Positions 58,528-64,000 of a stretch of DNA of 64,000 bases are shown here, in pieces. The stretch's first letter is position 1; each line of letters starts with the position of its first letter. Below the pieces are notes generated by a model. That model did no database searches. It saw only the letters and a list, made by a program, of their open reading frames with translations, and was not told the origin of the DNA. The translations under genes and the position numbers were made by a program. The DNA comes from Bacillus sp. FJAT-29790 (GTDB taxonomy: Bacteria > Bacillota > Bacilli > Bacillales > Cytobacillaceae), in contig NZ_JAHNZZ010000003.1 of NCBI RefSeq assembly GCF_019039215.1, forward strand, positions 225,765-289,764, read 5' to 3'.

Positions 58528-58852
58528 AAGTACAATACAACAGCAAAAATGGCACAACATCCCTAACAGAAGGGACACAATGATCATATTGGTTTGTATA
58601 TAAATGTACAGACTAATCCTATCCAGAAAAAAAGAATCGTATATATTTAACGAATTTTTCTTTAAAATAGGATTAATTGATCATTGTTCCACGGACACCC
58701 TTCCGTTTTTTGTTAATTACATAATAAATGAACCTATAGAATAAATCAAGATTTTTTCATTGACAGTTAAATTTTACAAGCTTAGTTCATTGAATTTGAT
58801 TAAACAGATATTCAATTGAAAACGAACAACTCCTGAAGAAACCAACATATCT
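58528..58852. other. Upstream region of the MFS gene
   Basis: No further gene; carries a small hairpin TCCCT-TCTGTT-AGGGA in the presumptive leader (58558-58574) and otherwise AT-rich sequence. Confidence 0.4.
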
Positions 58853-59209
58853 TCAACTTGATTTTTCCTGATTATACCCGATGTCTCCATATGGCTGCAG
58901 CTTATTTAACCATTTCTCTTCAAGCTTTTTGAGTTCATTTTTTTCATCAAAATAACCATCTTTTTTCTTTTTGAGGATCTCAAGCACCTCAAATACAAAT
59001 GCATCTTTACCATATTGGTTCCATTCTTCCTGCAGACGCTTATTTGTACTCGTACCCATTTCCAATTCGAATTTCTTCCCATTTAAGGTCTTCAAATTCC
59101 TCGTGCTTCCAACAAAAGTCATTTGATTTTTAATATTTTTTATCTGATAGACTCCAGCTTTAATTTCCGTTTCTTTGTAAAGCTGCTTTAATTCTTTTTT
59201 TCGTTCCAT
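58853..59209 (-). CDS. GIY-YIG nuclease-family protein
   Basis: 118 residues. GIY-YIG features: AGVYQIKNIKN (first strand), TFVGSTRNLK with the catalytic-type arginine (R37), then a helix and LEEKWLNKLQPYGDIGYN with the candidate metal-binding glutamate and the terminal asparagine (N113). No target-recognition domain, so the substrate is unknown. It follows the DUF2087 regulator gene by 24 bases; the pair recurs in Bacilli and is probably one functional unit. Confidence 0.78.
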   Translation of the reverse strand: MERKKELKQLYKETEIKAGVYQIKNIKNQMTFVGSTRNLKTLNGKKFELEMGTSTNKRLQEEWNQYGKDAFVFEVLEILKKKKDGYFDEKNELKKLEEKWLNKLQPYGDIGYNQEKSS

Positions 59210-59233
59210 ATAATTTCGAACCTCTTTCCAACA

Positions 59234-59989
59234 TTATTTTTTCAGCCAATACTCGCTGCCATCAGGTTTTCGATCTAAAAAACCGTATTCAATTAAGTAT
59301 CTCCTTAACAAAACATAATCATGATATACTTCTTCCAATATTTGATTAATTTCCTTTTCTCCATAAATCGTTTCATACGTAAAGCGTTCTGCAACAGCCC
59401 GAAGAACAACAAGCCTTTGTTTTTCTTTCGGCGGGAAGGTTTTCAACTGTCCTTTTGTACCTTCTGGAAAAAACTTCATTAATAACTTTTCATTTTCTTC
59501 TTTCGTTACATTGTAACGGTCATCAACCATCTTGGCCGTTTTGTGATAGTCGATAAACACTGGCGCATAATTGTCCTTTTCTTTTAACAATTCCATCATT
59601 GTCAAAAACACCTTCGCTTGCCTTTCTTTTTCCTTTAAGATAAAACGATGATTTCGAATCGTGGAAGCACTTCCGATCCCCATTTCTTTTTGTACGTCCG
59701 CATCGCTTTTTCCCTCATAAAAAAGCCGAAGGAGACGATTTTGGTGATCTGTAAGTCCAGTAAGCTTTTTATCAAGATCAATTAAGTAATCGAACACCGA
59801 TTGATGGGTGTTTTCAATATGCAGACGCATAAATCTTTCAGCTTCGTAATAAACGCCATCCTCATGAAAGACAATCCCTTTTTCCATTGCCTTTCCGCAA
59901 AGAAGGCAAACATAATGTTCTCCCTGTTGAATATATCCCCGCTTAATTTCCTCGACTGAAGCACCCCAAAAGAGCTCAGATTCACGCAT
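59234..59989 (-). CDS. Zinc-finger/HTH protein with DUF2087 domain
   Basis: 251 residues. N-terminal putative zinc site C28xxC31 ... H57x4H62 (CLLCGK ... HIENTH), LuxR-like helix-turn-helix about 79-118 (LTDHQNRLLRLFYEGKSDAD, GSASTIRNHRFILK), and C-terminal DUF2087 domain (about 170-251; LKTFPPKEKQRLVVLRAVAE…YVLLRRYLIEYGFLDRKPDG). Likely a DNA-binding regulator. No good ribosome site before the ATG at 59989. Divergent from the amidase gene at 60203. Confidence 0.8.
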   Translation of the reverse strand: MRESELFWGASVEEIKRGYIQQGEHYVCLLCGKAMEKGIVFHEDGVYYEAERFMRLHIENTHQSVFDYLIDLDKKLTGLTDHQNRLLRLFYEGKSDADVQKEMGIGSASTIRNHRFILKEKERQAKVFLTMMELLKEKDNYAPVFIDYHKTAKMVDDRYNVTKEENEKLLMKFFPEGTKGQLKTFPPKEKQRLVVLRAVAERFTYETIYGEKEINQILEEVYHDYVLLRRYLIEYGFLDRKPDGSEYWLKK

Positions 59990-60202
59990 AACATAGTCAC
60001 AACCTTAATTTGTTTGTATTATAATAGACATTATATAATTTTGTTTATAATTTGTGAACTCAACATCAATAACTAAATGCCTGAAATTAAGTATAAGAAA
60101 TGCGATCTTTGTATTAAGACATGAATTTGTTATTATTGAATGCATAGAACAAGCAGCAGTGAAGCCAATTAAAGAGCTACCATCTCGAAAGGAGTTGTTT
60201 TT

Positions 60203-61453
60203 ATGGAAAGAAAGAAAAGATATCAAGCATTGCTTGATAATATCAATCAATATAACTCTGGGGATGTGGGGATTACTAGAGTTGCCTATACAAATCTTGA
60301 ACAGTCTTGTACCCACGCATTTATGCGTATGTGTAAAGCAGAGGGGCTAGAAATCCGCTTGGATAATTGCGGAAACCTAATTGCAAGACGAAAAGGGAAA
60401 ATGGATAAGCTGGCACCTGTCGTTATGGGCTCCCATTTGGATACGGTTTACCAAGGTGGAAAATATGATGGTGTTGTGGGAGTAACCGCGGCTTTAGAAG
60501 TAATCAAACGGCTAAATGAAAAAGGAATTGTCACAGATCATCCTATTGAGGTTATTTCATTTGCATGTGAAGAATCTTCTCGCTTTGGCGTCTCTACAGT
60601 GGGCAGCAAAGCAATGGCTGGTCTATTTGAGAAGGAGAAATACAGACATTTAAAAGACCGGGATGGCATTTCGATGGAAAAGGCATTTTCCCTATGTGCT
60701 CTAGATTTTAATAATGTCGATGAGGCAAGCAGGGTAAATGAAAAGTTTAAAGCATTTTTCGAGTTACACATTGAACAAGGACCAGTGCTTGAAAACATTG
60801 GCAAAAAGATTGGTATCGTTACAGGTATTGCCGCGCCTGCGAGATTTCTAATTAAAATAGCCGGAAAAGCATCGCATTCCGGAACAACGCCGATGAATAT
60901 GAGAAGAGACGCCCTTCTTGGAGCATCCGAGATCGCCCTCGAGCTTGAAAAAGCAGCTAACGAAGAGCAAGCTCATGGCACCGTTGCTACAGTAGGTGTC
61001 TTAGATGTATTTTCCGGAGCAATGAACGTGGTGCCTGGTGAGGTTGAGCTCAAAGTCGATATTCGATCCTCCTCCCTTGAATCGAGACAGCGAGTCATAG
61101 ACCATTTATATCAAACAATTTCATCCGTGCAGAAAAAAAGAAAGCTTGATTTTGAAACTAAACAAATCAGTTCAGAAAACCCCGTATTGCTGTCTAATGA
61201 ACTAATGGATGTTCTCGAAACCATTTGTAAAGAAAAAGACCTTTCCCATCAAATGATGCAAAGCGGTGCAGGGCATGACGCCATGAACATGACAAGACTC
61301 GGTCCAGTCGGCCTCATTTTTATTCCTTCAGTAGACGGACTTAGTCATCATCCAGAGGAGTTTACCGAACTAGATGACATAATAAATGGGATTGATGTAT
61401 TGGAAGAAGCTGTTCTACACTATGCAAAAGTAAGTTCATCTTTTTTCGGATGA
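60203..61453 (+). CDS. M20-family amidase (N-carbamoyl amino acid / allantoate hydrolase)
   Basis: 416 residues. Metal-ligand motifs: GSHLDTV (H78), KYDGVVGV (D89), CEESSRFG (E123/E124), FELHIEQGP (H189) and LSHHPEEF near the C-terminus. These belong to the hydantoinase/carbamoylase branch of M20 peptidases, which cleave carbamoyl groups from N-carbamoyl amino acids or allantoate. AAAGGAG is eight bases before the ATG. No hydantoinase or allantoin genes are adjacent, so substrate is open. Confidence 0.85.
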   Translation: MERKKRYQALLDNINQYNSGDVGITRVAYTNLEQSCTHAFMRMCKAEGLEIRLDNCGNLIARRKGKMDKLAPVVMGSHLDTVYQGGKYDGVVGVTAALEVIKRLNEKGIVTDHPIEVISFACEESSRFGVSTVGSKAMAGLFEKEKYRHLKDRDGISMEKAFSLCALDFNNVDEASRVNEKFKAFFELHIEQGPVLENIGKKIGIVTGIAAPARFLIKIAGKASHSGTTPMNMRRDALLGASEIALELEKAANEEQAHGTVATVGVLDVFSGAMNVVPGEVELKVDIRSSSLESRQRVIDHLYQTISSVQKKRKLDFETKQISSENPVLLSNELMDVLETICKEKDLSHQMMQSGAGHDAMNMTRLGPVGLIFIPSVDGLSHHPEEFTELDDIINGIDVLEEAVLHYAKVSSSFFG

Positions 61454-61482
61454 ATAAGAAATTGCTACAAAGTGTCCACAGT

Positions 61483-61507
61483 AAAACCCGTCCTAGAGAC
61501 GGGTTTT
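61483..61507 (+). terminator. Terminator of the amidase gene
   Basis: Stem AAAACCCGTC / GACGGGTTTT with loop CTAGA, 30 bases past the stop; followed by ATAAATTTAC, so the T-run is short. Confidence 0.8.
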
Positions 61508-61608
61508 ATAAATTTACAATTTAATATTATGTTCAGCTTATGTCTCAAGGATTAGATATTTATCTTACCAAGGTTTTTCTACCAAGACTCCTATTTATGC
61601 TGACAATC

Positions 61609-61959
61609 TTACCCTTTATAATTTAATAAAGTTTTTCTGATTTCCTGTATCGGTTTTTCCAAATTAATATCCATTTGGATAAGTTCAATCCAATCTTTAT
61701 TAAGTTCTTCTACTGTATCATTCCAATAATTCTTCACGATATTGCTTTTGTACTACTATTTCCATACATATCCATACTCTGGATAAATTTTTTACTCTTA
61801 ATATTCAAAATAAATGTCGGTATGTTTTTCCAGTACACTAGGGTAACATCTTGGGCAATATTTCCGGTTAAGAAAAGGTAAGTTATCCCTTGGTAATGAT
61901 GAAAGTTGACTTTGCCAAAAGTACATTTCACAAAAGGCGCATACCCCTTTATCTTTCAC
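61609..61959 (-). pseudogene. Probable decayed zinc-ribbon protein gene
   Basis: A minus-strand frame from the GTG at 61959, eight bases after AAAGGAG, encodes MKDKGVCAFCEMYFW ... KYCPRCYPSVLEKHTDIYFEY with two CxxC pairs (C7/C10 and C35/C38) like a zinc ribbon, then stops at 61798. The same frame continues past four stop codons to 61609 and still reads like protein (VKNYWNDTVEELNKDWIELI, ...IREIRKTLL-like end). This suggests either a 53-residue intact gene or a roughly 116-residue gene with four in-frame stops. The latter fits better. Confidence 0.5.
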
Positions 61960-62231
61960 AAAAACATCTCCTTTAGTGTTTTTTATACTTATTTGTTAAC
62001 CACAATTTCATATTATGTTCCGCGAATGTCCTATGGCTAGACGTTTACCTAATCATTTCAATCAATAAGCACAAAAAAGAGCCCTTTGGCTCTTTTCTTG
62101 TGCTTTACAGATGTATAAAAAACTTAAATTTGCAATTAAAACATTTGCTGCCATGGAACTTATGCCATCTATTGCTTGTAAAAATGACAGTTTTTTTCAT
62201 GTATAATTTGTTATGAAAGGAGTGATTAAAT
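61960..62231. other. Upstream region of the metallophosphoesterase gene
   Basis: No gene. A long hairpin (AGCACAA...AAGAGCC / GGCTCTTTTCTTGTGCT, 62069-62105) has no clear owner gene on either strand; it looks like a terminator of a lost minus-strand gene. TATAAT at about 62202 is a likely promoter -10 box for the next gene. Confidence 0.4.
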
Positions 62232-63083
62232 TTGAAGATTTTATTCATTGCTGCACTAGCCATTTTCCTTTTATATTTAATAAAAAAAGCCTACAAAAAC
62301 ACGAAGGATATCGTGATAAATAAAGTTAAAATTAATAAAGAATTTTTAAGCGGACATAGTCCGAAATTAAATATTCTTCAACTTTCTGATTTGCATCTCG
62401 AAAATATTTCGATTTCCCCTGAAGAACTGTATGAAAAGTTAAAAGAGGAGCCAGTTGATTTGATTGCACTCACTGGGGATTTCCTAGACCGTAAACGTAC
62501 CATCCCTAAGCTTATCCCATATTTAGAAGCACTGAACCAATTAAATGCAAAACATGGCATCTATGCCGTTCTAGGGAATCATGACTATGTCCTGCGCGAT
62601 AATAACTTGCAAACATTAATAGAAACGCTTGAACTATATAACTGCAAGGTTTTGCAAAATGAAAATGACACGATTCTTGTACAGGGATATCCAGTTAACA
62701 TCATTGGCATTGATGACTTTAGCACAAAACGAAGCAAACTTGAAGCATCTTACAAAGGGATTAAACCAGGAACAAACCTTGTATTAACCCATGATCCAAA
62801 TGTTGTCCTGCATATGAAGAAATACCATTTTGATTATTTGCTTGCCGGCCATTTCCACGGAGGGCAAATCTGCTATCCAAAAGCATATCACCTTGTAAAA
62901 ATGGGAAAGCTTGCAAGGATGAATATTATAAAAGGATTCCATATGCAGGATGGGAAACCTTTTTATATCAGTGAAGGTCTTGGTCAAACAGGTGTAAATA
63001 TCCGTATTGGGAGCCGGCCTGAAATTACTCTGCATGAGTTATCATTGGCAGTTGCTGATAAAGAAGCACTTTCAGCCATTTAG
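62232..63083 (+). CDS. Metallophosphoesterase (YaeI/YkoQ-like), membrane-anchored
   Basis: 283 residues from a TTG at 62232, nine bases after AAAGGAG. One N-terminal membrane helix (LFIAALAIFLLYLIKKA). Calcineurin-like metal motifs: DLH (D53, H55), GDFLDR (D83), GNHDY (N116-H117), VLTHDP and GHFHGGQ. Such proteins hydrolyse phosphoesters such as lipid A or UDP-sugar-type substrates at the membrane. A terminator follows directly. Confidence 0.88.
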   Translation: MKILFIAALAIFLLYLIKKAYKNTKDIVINKVKINKEFLSGHSPKLNILQLSDLHLENISISPEELYEKLKEEPVDLIALTGDFLDRKRTIPKLIPYLEALNQLNAKHGIYAVLGNHDYVLRDNNLQTLIETLELYNCKVLQNENDTILVQGYPVNIIGIDDFSTKRSKLEASYKGIKPGTNLVLTHDPNVVLHMKKYHFDYLLAGHFHGGQICYPKAYHLVKMGKLARMNIIKGFHMQDGKPFYISEGLGQTGVNIRIGSRPEITLHELSLAVADKEALSAI

Positions 63084-63084
63084 G

Positions 63085-63114
63085 GAGAATGCTGTAATTT
63101 TTAACAGCATTCTC
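63085..63114 (+). terminator. Terminator of the metallophosphoesterase gene
   Basis: Stem GAGAATGCTGT / ACAGCATTCTC followed by TTTTTAAA, immediately past the stop. Confidence 0.85.
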
Positions 63115-63193
63115 TTTTTAAATCATAATTAAAAATATTGTTAAGAACTTAGCATTAAATAAAGTAATTGGCTCACTCGCCGATTACCTCCGT

Positions 63194-63775
63194 TCAAACC
63201 TCTGACTTCCTACCTCTAGAATCATACATATTTGATAATTTATTTGTTGACATCACTAAATAATTTGGCTTTTGATGCTTAAAGATATGCCAGATAGACC
63301 TATTTGGGCTGGTAAGAAGCCCTATTGGCAAAAAAGCAAACCATTTAAACCATTTATAAATGGGATGAGAGATGTCAAAAATCTCAAACCCAAGCCTTTT
63401 ACATCCTTTATTTAACAGCGTAATTCCTATAATTCCCTTTATCTCATTTGAAGTGCAACATTTCCGAATGTAAGTTTCTACACCTGGCAAAGATTTTTGA
63501 ACGTATCGATAAATAATTTTCGCTTTTTTAAGTTCACTTTTTATGTCTTTTAATTCATTCAATAGTCTGACATTGTGAAGGTGAATCTTTACTAAAGTAT
63601 CATTTTTGTTTATTGGTGTTCCATCAGAAAGGACGATATTCCGCCCTTTATATTTTGTCAGTTTAATCCTGAAAATATTATCTTCCTTTTTAACACATGG
63701 AGGGTATTTAAGATTTGAGCAGAAATAGTAAATGGGGTCGATTAGTCTCCAAATCGAAAGAACATAACCTCTCAT
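63194..63775 (-). CDS. Hypothetical protein, YkoP-like
   Basis: 193 residues. Start MRGYVLSIWRLIDPIYYFCSNLKYPP, then a soluble charged part (VKIHLHNVRLLNELKDIKSE) and KCCTSNEIKGIIGITLLNKG near 105-125; a hydrophobic stretch (WFKWFAFLPIGLLTS) near 142-156. Layout and N-terminus resemble YkoP of B. subtilis, whose gene also neighbours a metallophosphoesterase (YkoQ), but I hold this loosely. AGAGAGG about eight bases before the ATG. Function unknown. Confidence 0.55.
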   Translation of the reverse strand: MRGYVLSIWRLIDPIYYFCSNLKYPPCVKKEDNIFRIKLTKYKGRNIVLSDGTPINKNDTLVKIHLHNVRLLNELKDIKSELKKAKIIYRYVQKSLPGVETYIRKCCTSNEIKGIIGITLLNKGCKRLGFEIFDISHPIYKWFKWFAFLPIGLLTSPNRSIWHIFKHQKPNYLVMSTNKLSNMYDSRGRKSEV

Positions 63776-63934
63776 GCCTCCTGCCTCTCTTTCTCTTTCC
63801 TTTTTTCACTTTATTTTTTATTAAAGTACAAAGTTTTATTTAAGGAAAAATTTTCACTTAAAATTAATAGAGAAAAATGGTTACTGTTCTTGGCAGTTTT
63901 TTCGAAAAAATATTATGGAAGTGTTGTTTCTTTA

Positions 63935-64000
63935 GGCAGTTTTCGCATATATTGTTGTTTTAGCCTACAAAGTTTGCCCGTTGATTTCCGCTGCGGGCAC
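63935..64000. mobile_element. MITE-like repeat, copy E5 (cut by the window edge)
   Basis: GGCAGTTTTCGCATATATTG, then TTGTTTTAGCCTACAAAGTT, TGCCCGTTGATTTCCGCTGC and GGGCAC match the left side of copies E1, E4 and the reverse complement of E3. The remainder lies beyond the window. Confidence 0.85.

Noticed and set aside
58321..58587. 88-codon alternative-frame gene overlapping the MFS start
   Set aside because: Only its first 25 or so codons could matter as a leader; the rest overlaps the MFS gene out of frame. Treated as a possible leader only.
61675..61881. Plus-strand 68-codon hydrophobic frame
   Set aside because: Antisense to the zinc-ribbon remnant, no ribosome site, composition explained by AT-richness.

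Overview
The window is low-GC Firmicute chromosome from a spore-forming, motile member of the Bacillaceae. The evidence is strong AGGAGG-type ribosome sites with many TTG/GTG starts, two GerA-type germinant receptor operons, coat-F proteins, SAM-I and c-di-GMP-I riboswitches, FadR and Fur boxes, and gene order matching the Bacillus subtilis yus region (suf - metNPQ - yusD/E/F - gcvH - yusI - fadNAE - coat genes). I see no rRNA, tRNA, CRISPR array, prophage or intact transposase gene.

Layout. 1-3137: sufCDS (sufS runs off the left edge). 3.5-8.6 kb: sulfur/methionine block, metNPQ importer and metY, each behind its own SAM-I riboswitch. 8.7-11.2 kb: yusD, yusE, yusF, gcvH, yusI. 11.3-17.6 kb: a 52-bp tandem repeat, then the fatty-acid beta-oxidation operon fadN-fadA-fadE under a perfect FadR palindrome. 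17.9-22.9 kb: YuzL-like and two coat-F genes and a first germinant receptor (A-B-C). 22.9-28.7 kb: RodA/FtsW, a GalT-like protein, a YtkA-like lipoprotein and a TcyABC-type importer. 29.5-35.5 kb: LiaG-like protein and a tandem duplication of [c-di-GMP riboswitch - chemoreceptor - small ORF]. 35.7-39.2 kb: Fur-controlled ferric iron importer. 39.4-43.6 kb: second germinant receptor (A-C-D-B). 43.7-47.5 kb: PepSY proteins plus a two-component system. 47.6-52.5 kb: ArgH-like lyase, APC permease and an unusual regulator. 52.7-64 kb: accessory mix (SinI-like, MerR/TipA-like, CarD-like, third chemoreceptor, MFS pump, GIY-YIG/DUF2087 pair, M20 amidase, metallophosphoesterase).

The most interesting signals lie between genes. 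A family of about 230-256-bp elements with terminal inverted repeats starting GGC(T/C).TTTTCG and a palindromic GC-rich core occurs five times (6.9, 13.6, 29.1, 45.1, 63.9 kb), plus one lone end at 11.27 kb. One copy, inside the fad operon, is flanked by a perfect 8-bp direct repeat (TAAAAATT), and another by a 7/8 match. This identifies them as MITE-like mobile elements; the end sequence and 8-bp duplication suggest an ISL3-type transposase moved them. Other notable signals are the chemoreceptor duplication with one intact and one decayed-looking riboswitch and an in-frame 159-bp deletion between short repeats; an MFS gene whose Shine-Dalgarno is buried in a hairpin; an internal ribosome site that could yield a TipAS-like short form of a MerR regulator; and a lyase/permease/regulator cluster whose regulator appears to carry a nucleotide-cyclase-like fold.
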